Of a stretch of 35,897 bases of DNA, positions 7,870 through 16,526 are shown piece by piece. Origin of the DNA: JAWOHX01 sp046484975. GTDB lineage: Bacteria > Bacillota > Clostridia > DUPQ01. Location: positions 1 through 35,897 of the forward strand of contig JAWOHX010000142.1 in assembly GCA_046484975.1 (NCBI GenBank), given 5' to 3'. How positions within the stretch are numbered: position 1 is the stretch's first letter; every line of letters starts with the position of its first letter. The position numbers were made by a program, and so were the translations under genes. The notes under the pieces were generated by a model that searched no databases, was not told the origin of the DNA, and worked only from the letters and a program-made list of their open reading frames with translations.

Positions 7870-9685
7870 ACAAAATGAGGACTACAAAAAGAACTTCGAC
7901 CTGGCATTGTGGAAAAAGATATCCAGGTACGTCCTGAAGTACTGGAAGCTGGTGGCGGCCCTTACCGGCGTCATGGTGACATTGGCGGTGACGGACGCCC
8001 TGATGCCCCTGCTGACACGCCATGCCATCGACACCTATATCGCCGAGGCCGATACCAAAGGAATGCTGGCTTTCACCCTGCTGTATTTTGTCCTGCTCGT
8101 CATCAAGGCCAGCACCATCTTTTTCCTGATCTACATCGCGGAGCGGCTCATGCTCAACGTCGGGCATGACATCCGGACAGCAGGGTTCAAAAAACTCCAG
8201 GAGCTTTCCTTCTCCTATTATGACAAAAACACCGTCGGCAACCTCATCGCAAGGCTGACCTCGGACACCCACCGTCTCACCGGCATCCTCTCCTGGGGCC
8301 TTGTGGACCTGATCTGGTCCATCTCCCTGCTGACCTTCATCACGGTGATCATGGTCACCCTGAACCTAAGCATCGCTTTGACCGTGCTGACTGTCATTCC
8401 TTTGCTAGTACTGGTTTCCATGTTCTTTGAGAAAAAAATACTCAAGTCAAGCCGGGAAGTGAGAAAGAACAACTCCATCATCACCTCTGCCTTCAACGAG
8501 GGAATCAACGGCGCCATCACATCAAAGACTCTGGTAAGAGAAAACCGGAACCTGGAGGAATTCACAGATAAAGCCCGGGCGTTGAAAACCAGCGCTGTCA
8601 AGGTGGCTGTTTATTCCGCCTTGTTCTTCCCTATCGTGAGTACCCTGGGGATGGTGGGAACCTCATTGGCCATCTGGAGGGGCGGACTCCTGGTGTTCAG
8701 CCAGGTCATCACCTTCGGGACCCTTGCCGCCTTCATCTCCTACACCCTGCAGTTTTTCATGCCCATCAATGACCTGGCCAGAATCTTCGCGGATTTCCAG
8801 TCCGCCCAGGCGGCCGGGGAAAGGATCATGACACTCCTTGAGACTGAGGCTGAGATCAAGGACAGTCCGGAGGTCCTCCTGCATCACGGGGAAGTCAAGC
8901 CTTCCCATCCCGTTCCCCGTCTTCAAGGAGACATCACTTTTGAAGATGTCAGTTTCCAGTACAAGGAAGGGGAAAAGGTCCTGGAGAATTTCACCTTGGA
9001 AGTCAAAGCCGGGGAATGCATCGCCATCGTCGGGGAAACCGGGAGCGGAAAAACCACCATCGTCAATCTGGCCTGCAGGTTCTATGAACCCACCGGAGGC
9101 CGCATCCTCATCGACGGCAAGGATTACCGGGATATCCCGTTGATGCATGTGCAGGGCAACCTGGGGTACATGCTTCAGACCCCGCATCTGTTCAGCGGGA
9201 CCATCAAGGACAACATCAAATATGGGAAGCTGGATGCGAAGGATGACGAGGTGGAAGAAGCTGCACGGCTGGCGGGTGCACACGATTTCATCCTTTCTTT
9301 CAAGGATGGCTACGAACACAAGGTATCACAGGGTGGCGGGGGCTTGTCCACCGGGCAGAAGCAGCTCATCTGCATCGCCCGGGCCATCATCGCGGATCCA
9401 TCCATTTTCATCCTGGACGAAGCCACTTCTTCCGTTGATACCCATGCGGAAAGGCTCATCCAGCATGCCATCAACACGATCATCCGGGGAAGGACCAGTT
9501 TCGTCATCGCCCACCGTCTGTCTACCATCAAATCCGCTGACCGGATTCTGGTCATTGAGAAAGGCAGGATGATTGAGGAAGGCAGCCATCACGACCTCAT
9601 CCTGAAGAAAGGTCATTACTACAACCTGTATCGGGGCCAGTTCATGGAGGAGAGGGAATCCATCCTCCTGGGAGGTGCCTCATGA
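7862..9685 (+). CDS. ABC exporter half-transporter, partner subunit with degenerate signature motif (BmrD/LmrD-like)
   Basis: This 607-residue exporter half has six membrane segments (about 20-320) and a C-terminal ATPase domain. Walker A is GETGSGKTT at 391-399, Walker B ends in D519-E520 with the catalytic Glu present, and the switch His is in VIAHR. The signature is LSTGQ (495-499) rather than LSGGQ. Together with the Asp in the partner's Walker B this places both defects in the same composite ATP site, leaving one competent site, exactly as in characterised heterodimeric exporters. I chose ATG 7862 because AGAGGT lies about 8 bases upstream; an in-frame ATG at 7844 would add six residues. 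The following gene starts inside its stop codon (ATGA). Confidence 0.93.
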   Translation: MHEQNEDYKKNFDLALWKKISRYVLKYWKLVAALTGVMVTLAVTDALMPLLTRHAIDTYIAEADTKGMLAFTLLYFVLLVIKASTIFFLIYIAERLMLNVGHDIRTAGFKKLQELSFSYYDKNTVGNLIARLTSDTHRLTGILSWGLVDLIWSISLLTFITVIMVTLNLSIALTVLTVIPLLVLVSMFFEKKILKSSREVRKNNSIITSAFNEGINGAITSKTLVRENRNLEEFTDKARALKTSAVKVAVYSALFFPIVSTLGMVGTSLAIWRGGLLVFSQVITFGTLAAFISYTLQFFMPINDLARIFADFQSAQAAGERIMTLLETEAEIKDSPEVLLHHGEVKPSHPVPRLQGDITFEDVSFQYKEGEKVLENFTLEVKAGECIAIVGETGSGKTTIVNLACRFYEPTGGRILIDGKDYRDIPLMHVQGNLGYMLQTPHLFSGTIKDNIKYGKLDAKDDEVEEAARLAGAHDFILSFKDGYEHKVSQGGGGLSTGQKQLICIARAIIADPSIFILDEATSSVDTHAERLIQHAINTIIRGRTSFVIAHRLSTIKSADRILVIEKGRMIEEGSHHDLILKKGHYYNLYRGQFMEERESILLGGAS

Positions 9686-10977
9686 AAAAGGGGGATGGTT
9701 TCAAGCTGACCGGTAATGTTGTGAAAATAGGTGTGTTCGGAGCAGGCAGGGGGGAAAGCTATGCAAGCATGGTGAATCTCACTGACGCAAAGGTTGTGGC
9801 GGTATGCGATGCATTGCAGGAAAAAGCGGAGAGGCTCAAATGCAACTGTGCGCCGGATGCTGTCATCTATACCGACTTCAATGAATTCCTCACCCATGAA
9901 ATGGATGCGGTGATCCTGTGCAACTATTTCGACGAGCACGCTCCTTACGCCATACAGGCAATGAAGGCGGGAAAGCACGTGATGAGCGAATGCCTGTCCA
10001 ACATCACTGTTGCCGAGGGCGTGGAGCTCTGCCGCACCGCCGAGGCGACGGGAATGATATACAAGCTGGCGGAAAACTACCCGTACTGCGCATCCAACAT
10101 GGAGATGCGCAGGATATACCTGGGTGGGTCCCTGGGCAGGGTGCTGTATGGAGAGGGAGAGTATATCCACCCGATGAAGCAAAGAGACCGGAACCAACGC
10201 AGCCCGGGCATCAAACACTGGCGCAGCTGGATTCCGGCGACATATTACATCACCCATGCGCTTGCCCCCTTGATGTACATAACGGACGCCATGCCAGTCG
10301 AGGTGAATGCGCGCTCTGTCTATGCGCCCGAGCTCATCAAGGGAACAGCAGCTTCCAGCGGTGATGCCTTGGGAATTGTGCTGTGCACCATGGACAATGG
10401 CGCCTTGTTCCGTGTCACTGGTTGGGCAAACATGGCGGGTCACGGGAACTGGTACCGCATCAACGGCACCCGTGGAGCGGTGGAATCCGTACGTGGCAAC
10501 CAGGGCAATGTGATGTTGGGCTATAACAGCTGGGACATCCCCGAAGGTGCGCAGGCCCACTCGGTTTATGAAGCACAGTGGCCTTCGAATGCCCATCTGG
10601 CAGACAAGGCGGGGCATGGCGGAGGCGACTTCTGGGTTGTCCATCACTTTGTTGAAAGCATAAAGAATGGCAGCCAGCCATATTTCAACGTATACAGGGC
10701 GGCGGCGGTTTCCACTGCCGGACTGATGGGTTGGCGCAGCGTGCTCAATGGTGGTGCGCCTGTGAAGCTCCCGGACTTTTACAGCGAGGAGAGCAGAAAG
10801 CAATTTGAAAATGACCGGTTTGTTGCAAATCCCTTTGCCGATGTGCCTGAGGAGCTGAGGCTACCCAACAGCACGACACCCGGTGTCCATCCCGGACCCG
10901 GGGACCTGGAGGAGGCTTACAAGGATTGGGAGAAATGCGGGTTTGATGTTGTGGCCGATGGACGGATGGGCACCTGA
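9682..10977 (+). CDS. Gfo/Idh/MocA family oxidoreductase, unusual EKP motif
   Basis: This 431-residue protein has an N-terminal NAD(P)-binding Rossmann domain (GVFGAGRG at 17-24) and a C-terminal substrate domain of the glucose-fructose oxidoreductase type. Such enzymes oxidise or reduce sugars, inositols and related polyols. The usual Glu-Lys-Pro of the family is ECL here (103-105), so the customary catalytic lysine is absent, whereas the late GGGDFWVVHHF segment keeps an Asp and His pair. It may therefore use a different mechanism or act as a non-classical member. It overlaps the ABC exporter stop by 4 bases and must be co-transcribed. Its codons (more GCG, GTG, CGC) look unlike the exporter genes, which could mean separate origin; this is an impression and not a count. 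Confidence 0.88.
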   Translation: MKKGDGFKLTGNVVKIGVFGAGRGESYASMVNLTDAKVVAVCDALQEKAERLKCNCAPDAVIYTDFNEFLTHEMDAVILCNYFDEHAPYAIQAMKAGKHVMSECLSNITVAEGVELCRTAEATGMIYKLAENYPYCASNMEMRRIYLGGSLGRVLYGEGEYIHPMKQRDRNQRSPGIKHWRSWIPATYYITHALAPLMYITDAMPVEVNARSVYAPELIKGTAASSGDALGIVLCTMDNGALFRVTGWANMAGHGNWYRINGTRGAVESVRGNQGNVMLGYNSWDIPEGAQAHSVYEAQWPSNAHLADKAGHGGGDFWVVHHFVESIKNGSQPYFNVYRAAAVSTAGLMGWRSVLNGGAPVKLPDFYSEESRKQFENDRFVANPFADVPEELRLPNSTTPGVHPGPGDLEEAYKDWEKCGFDVVADGRMGT

Positions 10978-11046
10978 ATGTTCAACGCTGCGCCAGAGTC
11001 ATATGCACCAGGTTGTAGAAAAAACCGTCCGTCTGCCCCGCCTTTT

Positions 11047-12183
11047 TCATTCCATGGACAGTTCCCGGTCCAGCTCCTCAAGGATATCCGGGATGGGGAT
11101 GGATTGCGGGCACTGGGGCTCGCAGAGGCCGCATCGGATGCAGAGGTCCGCAGTGAACCTGCCCTGCTCCCTGGCCTTCCATTCCTTGTAGTTTCTTCGT
11201 GCCTCCTCCTTACCCTCGAACCTGGAATAATTGTTGTACAGGCTGAAGAGGAAAGGGATGTTGACACCCTGCGGGCAGGGCATGCAGTACTTGCATGCGG
11301 TGCATTTCACCTTGGTCCTGTCCAGGATGATTTTCGTGGCTGCGTCCATGATCCGGGTCTCCTCTTCATCCATTGAGCCTGCCTTTGCGTCTTTGAAAAT
11401 CTCAAGGTTTTCTTCCAGCTGCCCCATGGTGCTCATCCCACTTAGAATAACCTTGATTTCCGGACGGTTGTAGAGCCATCTGAAAGCCCATTCCACAGGC
11501 TTCCTTCTGATGCGGGACTTTTCAAAATGCCTGAGCAGTTCATCCGGAAGGTTGTCCACCAGGTCCCCTCCCCGAAGGGGCTCCATCACCACCACGTCAA
11601 TGCCCTTATGTGCAGCGTATTGCAATCCTTGCATTCCCGCCTGCCAGTCAATGTCCATGTAGTTGAGCTGGATCTGGCACATGTCCCAGTCATAGCTGTC
11701 CAGAATATCCTTGAAGCATGTCAGGGAATCATGGAAGGAAAATCCGGCATGGCGAATCCGTCCGTCCTTTTTTGCCTGGTCCAGGAATTCCAACACCCCG
11801 AGTCCCTTCATTTTATCCCAGCTGCCTCGATTCAACGCATGAAGAAGATAAAAATCAATCTGCTCCAATCCCGTCTTTTCCAGCTGTTCCATCAGGAGTC
11901 TTTCCATGTCCTCCCGGCTTTTCACTTTCCCGCAGGGCAGCTTGGTAGCCACATGGACCTTTTTCCTGTACCCTCCGGCCAGGGCTTTTCTCAATACCCT
12001 TTCGCTGTTTTCACCATGATAGACATAAGCAGTATCAAGATAGTTGATGCCATGGTCAATGGCATGATGAATCATGGCCACTGCAAGTTTTTCATCAATG
12101 CACTCATATGAGCCCTCTATTGCAAGAGGCAGCCTCATCAGGCCGAATCCCAATGCAGAAACCTCGATGCCTGATTTTTCCAT
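11047..12183 (-). CDS. Aldo/keto reductase with C-terminal 2[4Fe-4S] ferredoxin domain
   Basis: This is a 378-residue protein from the ATG at 12183. The (beta/alpha)8 barrel carries the aldo/keto reductase tetrad Asp50, Tyr55, Lys81 and His115 (LDTAYVYHG, ATKLP, YLLHAL). After about residue 285 come two cysteine clusters: CTACKYCMPCP, and CIRCGLCEPQCP near the end, as in the COG1453-type ferredoxin-linked reductases of anaerobes. The start is doubtful: the only good ribosome site (AAAGGAGG, 12207-12214) is 23 bases from this ATG but exactly 8 bases from an in-frame ATC at 12198, and translation from there gives EKRK before MEKSG, the usual N-terminus of the family. It is the last gene of the topoisomerase operon. 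Confidence 0.9.
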   Translation of the reverse strand: MEKSGIEVSALGFGLMRLPLAIEGSYECIDEKLAVAMIHHAIDHGINYLDTAYVYHGENSERVLRKALAGGYRKKVHVATKLPCGKVKSREDMERLLMEQLEKTGLEQIDFYLLHALNRGSWDKMKGLGVLEFLDQAKKDGRIRHAGFSFHDSLTCFKDILDSYDWDMCQIQLNYMDIDWQAGMQGLQYAAHKGIDVVVMEPLRGGDLVDNLPDELLRHFEKSRIRRKPVEWAFRWLYNRPEIKVILSGMSTMGQLEENLEIFKDAKAGSMDEEETRIMDAATKIILDRTKVKCTACKYCMPCPQGVNIPFLFSLYNNYSRFEGKEEARRNYKEWKAREQGRFTADLCIRCGLCEPQCPQSIPIPDILEELDRELSME

Positions 12184-12217
12184 TTTCCGTTTCTCGATGT
12201 TTCTCGCCTCCTTTCCA

Positions 12218-14404
12218 TCAGTCGAATATGCTGACCTGGTTTCTTTTTTTATCCCTGTCGGACAATGACCTGCCCACCGCAGGCACGTTATTGGGCACAT
12301 AGTTCTCAATGTCCTTGAGCCTTGCCTTGTCCGCAGGAAGGATTTGCGCGACCAGGTCATCTTTTTTTAACTTGATGACGGTGATTCCCTGGGTGGAACG
12401 GGTGGTTTTCAAGGGGATCTCCTTCGTGTTGAAAACCAGGGCTTTCAGGTTCCTGGTCATCACCGCCAGGTCCATGTCCTCATTTCCCCGGCAATGGTTG
12501 ATAAACCGGATTTTGGATTCAGGGAAATATGCCTTGGCCATTTTCTTTCTATTGGTGACCGTCCTGTATGCTTCCAATGGCACCCTGGCGAATTTGCCGT
12601 TCTCAAACCCGAAAACCATGTCCCCCTTGAAATCATCGGTGGTCAGCACATAGACAATGGACTCTCCCGTCTCCATGCCCAGGAGATTGGGCAGGTATTC
12701 CCCGAAATCAGCAGCTTTGCAGTCCTCAATCTGGTAAAGCTTCATCTTGTAGACATTGGCTTTATCGGAGAAGAACAGGATTTCCGCCATATTCCGGGAC
12801 TCCATCTCCTGCACAATCTGATCGGTGTTCTTCAGCTTCTGTTCAGGATTCACCCGGAGTGAGGTCAGGGGGATTTTCTTCATATAGTTTTCCTTCGTGA
12901 AGAAAACTTTCAGATTGTAGTCTTCCACATGGAGATCCTCCGTGCTCTCCCCCATTTCCCCGGAATCCAGAATCTCCGTCTTCCGATCCATTCCATATTT
13001 CTGTATCACGCTCTCCAGTTGGGTGATGATGATCTTTTTGATTTTCAGATTGCTTTTCACGGTCTCTTCCATTTCCGTGATTTCCCTTCTCAGGTCCTTG
13101 ATCTCGTCCAGCCTGGAAAGGATGTATTCCCTGTTCAGATACCTGAGCTTGATTTCGGCAATGTACTCTGCCTGTCGCTCGTCGATGCGGAAGGCTTCCA
13201 TCAGGTTTGGCACCACCTGGCTTTCCTTGTCTGTGTTGCGGATGATGCGGATGGCCTCGTCGATGTCAATCAGGATCCTGTCCAGGCCCAAAAGCAGGTG
13301 AAGCCTGTCTTTATTGAGGCTGAGATCGTAATGCAGCTGGTTTCGGATGCAACGGATCCTGAAATCAATCCAGTATTCCAGGATTTCCCTGACGCCAAGC
13401 ACCATGGGCTTGCCTTCGATGAGAATGTTGAAATTGCAGTTGAATACCTCCTGCAGGGGTGTCCTCAGGCACAACTTGCTCATGAGCTTATCCAAGTCTG
13501 TACTTTTTTTCGCTTCAATGGTGATTCTCAACCCGTTCAGGTCCGTTTCATCCCGGACATCGGTGACCTCCTTGATCTTGCTGGATTTCACAAGCCCGAT
13601 GATGGAGTCGATGATGGCTTCCGTGGATGTGGTGTAGGGGATCTCCGTGATCTCAATGAGTCCCTTCTTCTTGTCCACCCTGTACTTCGCCCTCAGTTTG
13701 AAGCTGCCCCTTCCTGTCCTGTAGATGGTTTCCAGCTCCTGCCTGTCGTAGAGGATGTACCCCCCTGTGGAGAAATCCGGCGCTTTCAGGCAAGAGGCGA
13801 GATCCACCTCCGGATCCCGGATGTATTCGATGGTGGCCAGGCAGACCTCCCGCAGGTTGAAACTGCACAGGTTGCTGGCCATCCCAACGGCAATCCCCTG
13901 GCTTGGATTGACCAGGACATTGGGAAATGAGGAGGGAAGGATCACTGGCTCCTTCATGGTCCCGTCATAGTTGTCCGAGAAGGGGACGGTGTTCTTGTCG
14001 ATGTCCTTGAACATCTCCTCACAGATCCTGTCCAGTTTGACCTCCGTGTACCTGGATGCAGCATAGCGCATGTCCTTGGAATACTGTTTGCCGAAGTTCC
14101 CCTTGGAATCTATGAAAGGATGGAGCAGGGCCTCATTGCCTTTTGTGAGGCGGACCAGTGTTTCATAGATGGCCATGTCCCCGTGGGGGTTGAGCTTCAT
14201 GGTCTGTCCCACCACATTGGCTGACTTCGTCCGGTTCCCCCGCAGGAGCCCCATCTTGTACATGGTATACAGAAGTTTCCGATGGGAGGGCTTCAGCCCG
14301 TCTATTTCCGGGATGGCCCTGGAGACGATGACACTCACCGCATAGGGCATGTAGTTTTTTTCAAGGGTATGGGTTATTTTCTGAGGAATGACATTGTTGT
14401 CCAT
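12218..14404 (-). CDS. Type IIA DNA topoisomerase subunit A (ParC-like, clostridial type)
   Basis: This 728-residue subunit cuts and rejoins DNA in the A2B2 topoisomerase formed with the upstream ParE-like subunit. The catalytic Tyr119 lies in AASRYTE. The DNA-gate region reads NPHGDMAIYE at 72-81: the position of E. coli GyrA Ser83 is Met77 and that of Asp87 is Glu81. The C-terminal part (about 490-728) has degenerate pinwheel repeats without a GyrA box, and total length is shorter than GyrA (about 820), so ParC-like decatenase is likelier than gyrase. The ATG at 14404 has GGGAGG eight bases upstream; the frame extends nine codons further to 14431 without a better site. It starts 13 bases after the ParE-like stop. 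Confidence 0.92.
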   Translation of the reverse strand: MDNNVIPQKITHTLEKNYMPYAVSVIVSRAIPEIDGLKPSHRKLLYTMYKMGLLRGNRTKSANVVGQTMKLNPHGDMAIYETLVRLTKGNEALLHPFIDSKGNFGKQYSKDMRYAASRYTEVKLDRICEEMFKDIDKNTVPFSDNYDGTMKEPVILPSSFPNVLVNPSQGIAVGMASNLCSFNLREVCLATIEYIRDPEVDLASCLKAPDFSTGGYILYDRQELETIYRTGRGSFKLRAKYRVDKKKGLIEITEIPYTTSTEAIIDSIIGLVKSSKIKEVTDVRDETDLNGLRITIEAKKSTDLDKLMSKLCLRTPLQEVFNCNFNILIEGKPMVLGVREILEYWIDFRIRCIRNQLHYDLSLNKDRLHLLLGLDRILIDIDEAIRIIRNTDKESQVVPNLMEAFRIDERQAEYIAEIKLRYLNREYILSRLDEIKDLRREITEMEETVKSNLKIKKIIITQLESVIQKYGMDRKTEILDSGEMGESTEDLHVEDYNLKVFFTKENYMKKIPLTSLRVNPEQKLKNTDQIVQEMESRNMAEILFFSDKANVYKMKLYQIEDCKAADFGEYLPNLLGMETGESIVYVLTTDDFKGDMVFGFENGKFARVPLEAYRTVTNRKKMAKAYFPESKIRFINHCRGNEDMDLAVMTRNLKALVFNTKEIPLKTTRSTQGITVIKLKKDDLVAQILPADKARLKDIENYVPNNVPAVGRSLSDRDKKRNQVSIFD

Positions 14405-14417
14405 TTCCCGTTCCTCC

Positions 14418-16403
14418 CTAGCTGACATCAATCATATCAAGGTATTTGTGGCTGTTTTCCGCGATGTATTCTTTTCTTCCCGCAAGGTTGTCCCCCAGAA
14501 GCAGTTCGAACATATCCTCCGTGGCCTGCTCCAGATCGGGAGTCACCTGGATCAGTTTCCTGGTCGCAGGGTTCATGGTGGTCTCCCACATCATCTCGGG
14601 CTCGTTTTCCCCAAGTCCCTTGGACCGCTGGATGGAACTCACTTTCTTGCCCTCCGACCGTATTTTCTCCACGATGACGTTTTTTTCCTGTTCATTGTAT
14701 GCGAAATAGGTCTGTTCCCTGGTCGTAATCTCAAACAGGGGGGATTCGGCGATGAATACTTTCCCCGCTTGGATGAGAGTGGGGACCAGCCGGTAGAGCA
14801 TGGCCAGGATGAGGGTCCGAATCTGGAATCCATCCACATCGGCGTCGGTGCAAATGATTACTTTCTCCCAGTTGAGCTTGGACAGGTCGAAGGTATTCAT
14901 GCTTTTGCTGTGCTTGGTCTTGATTTCCACCCCGCAACCCAGTACTTTCAACAGGCCGATGATGATTTCATTGCTGAAGATACTGTTGTAGTCCGCCTTG
15001 AGGCAGTTGAGGGGCTTGCCCCTGACGGGAATGATGGCCTGGAACTCCGCGTCCCTTCCCAGCTTGCAAGACCCCAGGGCGGAATCTCCCTCAACGATAT
15101 ACAGTTCCCTCCTGTTGACGTCCCGTGTCCTGCAGTCCACGAATTTTTTCACCCGGTTGTTCATGTCGATGCCGTCGGAAAGTTTCTTCCTGATGTTGAT
15201 CCTGGTCTTCTCCGCCGTCTCCCGGCTCCGCTTGTTGACCAGGATCTGCTCGCATATCCGGTCGGCTTCGCTTTTGTTCTCAATGAAATGGATTTCCAGG
15301 TGGTGCTTGAGGAATTCCGTCATGGCTTCCTGGATGAATTTGTTGGTGATGGCCTTCTTGGTCTGGTTCTCATAGCTGGTCACAGTGGAAAAGGAGTTGC
15401 TGACCAGCACCAGGCTGTCCTGGATATCCGGGAACCCGATTTTGCCCTCCGTCTTGGTATATTTCCCCGAATCCCTGAGGAACTTGTCAATGGCATGGAC
15501 AAAGGCACTTTTCACTGCCCTGTCTGGTGAACCCCCATGTTCCAGATAACTGGAGTTGTGGTAGTATTCCAACAGATTGACCTCATTGCAGAAGCAGAAG
15601 GTCACCCCGAATTTGACCTTGTATTCGGGTTTGTCCTTGCGGTCCCGCCCCCTGGTGTTCTCATAAAAAGACACCACGGGGGTGATGTTCCTTCCCTGGA
15701 TGGTCTCCTCCACATATTGCTCGACCCCCCGCTCATAGCAGTACTGGAAATGCTCCCCGCTCTCTTCGTCGAACAGGGTGAAGCGGAGGCCCTTGTTCAC
15801 CACCGCCTGTTTCTTCAGGGTGTCCTGGAAATATGAGAGAGGGATGTCGATGTCGGTGAAGACCTCCCGGTCGGGTTTCCATTTTGTCAGGGTGCCTGTG
15901 CTGTCGTACTTGCATTGCTTCTTCAACAAGGCCCCCTTGTTGTTCCCCTTCTCAAACCGCAGGTTGTACCGGTGTCCGTCCCGGAAAACCTCCACATCCA
16001 TGTATTCCGATGCATATTGGGTGGCGCAGCATCCCAGACCGTTCAGCCCCAGGCTGTACATGTAGTTTTCCCCGGAATTGTTGTCATATTTTCCGCCGGC
16101 ATACAGCTCGCAATAGATCAGCTTCCAGTTGAATTTTTTTTCCTTCTGGTTGAAATCCACGGGCATTCCCCGGCCGTAATCCTTGATGGTGATGGATTTG
16201 TCCGCATGCCGTATGACCTCTATGACCTTGCCATGGCCTTCCCTGGCTTCGTCGATGGAGTTGGATAGGATTTCGAAAACGGAATGCTGGCATCCCTCAA
16301 TTCCGTCGGAACCGAAAATGACGGCCGGCCTCTTCCGGACCCGATCGGGTCCTTTCAGGGCCGTGATGCTTTCATTGTTGTACTCTTTTTTCTTTTCAAT
16401 CAT
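14418..16403 (-). CDS. Type IIA DNA topoisomerase subunit B (ParE-like)
   Basis: This 661-residue ATPase subunit has a GHKL domain (Glu44, Asn48, Asp51 in FEILSNSIDEA; D75-x-G-x-G79), a transducer domain, and a TOPRIM domain with EGDSALG from Glu438 and DADVDG at 520-525, the Mg2+-binding acidic residues. The C-terminal tail SKGLGENEPEMMWETTMNP is the conserved QKYKGLGEMNP-type segment in altered form. Many positions invariant in GyrB differ (for example EGDSALGS in place of EGDSAGGS), so it is a divergent second topoisomerase of the type found beside gyrase in Clostridia. AAGGAAG precedes the ATG, and a good promoter lies at 16463-16489. It heads the operon ParE-ParC-aldo/keto reductase. Confidence 0.92.
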   Translation of the reverse strand: MIEKKKEYNNESITALKGPDRVRKRPAVIFGSDGIEGCQHSVFEILSNSIDEAREGHGKVIEVIRHADKSITIKDYGRGMPVDFNQKEKKFNWKLIYCELYAGGKYDNNSGENYMYSLGLNGLGCCATQYASEYMDVEVFRDGHRYNLRFEKGNNKGALLKKQCKYDSTGTLTKWKPDREVFTDIDIPLSYFQDTLKKQAVVNKGLRFTLFDEESGEHFQYCYERGVEQYVEETIQGRNITPVVSFYENTRGRDRKDKPEYKVKFGVTFCFCNEVNLLEYYHNSSYLEHGGSPDRAVKSAFVHAIDKFLRDSGKYTKTEGKIGFPDIQDSLVLVSNSFSTVTSYENQTKKAITNKFIQEAMTEFLKHHLEIHFIENKSEADRICEQILVNKRSRETAEKTRINIRKKLSDGIDMNNRVKKFVDCRTRDVNRRELYIVEGDSALGSCKLGRDAEFQAIIPVRGKPLNCLKADYNSIFSNEIIIGLLKVLGCGVEIKTKHSKSMNTFDLSKLNWEKVIICTDADVDGFQIRTLILAMLYRLVPTLIQAGKVFIAESPLFEITTREQTYFAYNEQEKNVIVEKIRSEGKKVSSIQRSKGLGENEPEMMWETTMNPATRKLIQVTPDLEQATEDMFELLLGDNLAGRKEYIAENSHKYLDMIDVS

Positions 16404-16462
16404 TTCCCATCTTCCTTTTCATTTGTAAAATCAACGCAACATATCGTGTTTTCAACAGACTT

Positions 16463-16489
16463 ATTATACCACATATTCCAAAATGTCAA
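16463..16489 (-). promoter_or_regulatory. Promoter of the topoisomerase operon
   Basis: On the minus strand TTGACA (16484-16489) is followed after 15 bases by a perfect TATAAT (16463-16468) preceded by TGG, that is, an extended -10 element. The short spacer is compensated by the extended -10. Transcription should begin near 16456, about 50 bases before the ParE-like ATG. Confidence 0.6.
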
Positions 16490-16526
16490 AATCCCCGGAT
16501 GAAAGACCGTCTTCCCCGTCCTTGGT

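Noticed and set aside
9619..10803. 394-codon minus-strand frame across the Gfo/Idh gene
   Set aside because: It is a shadow of the oxidoreductase frame, with no known motifs and no ribosome site.
12929..13930. 333-codon plus-strand frame across the ParC-like gene
   Set aside because: It is an antisense shadow; the ParC-like subunit with its catalytic tyrosine is on the other strand.
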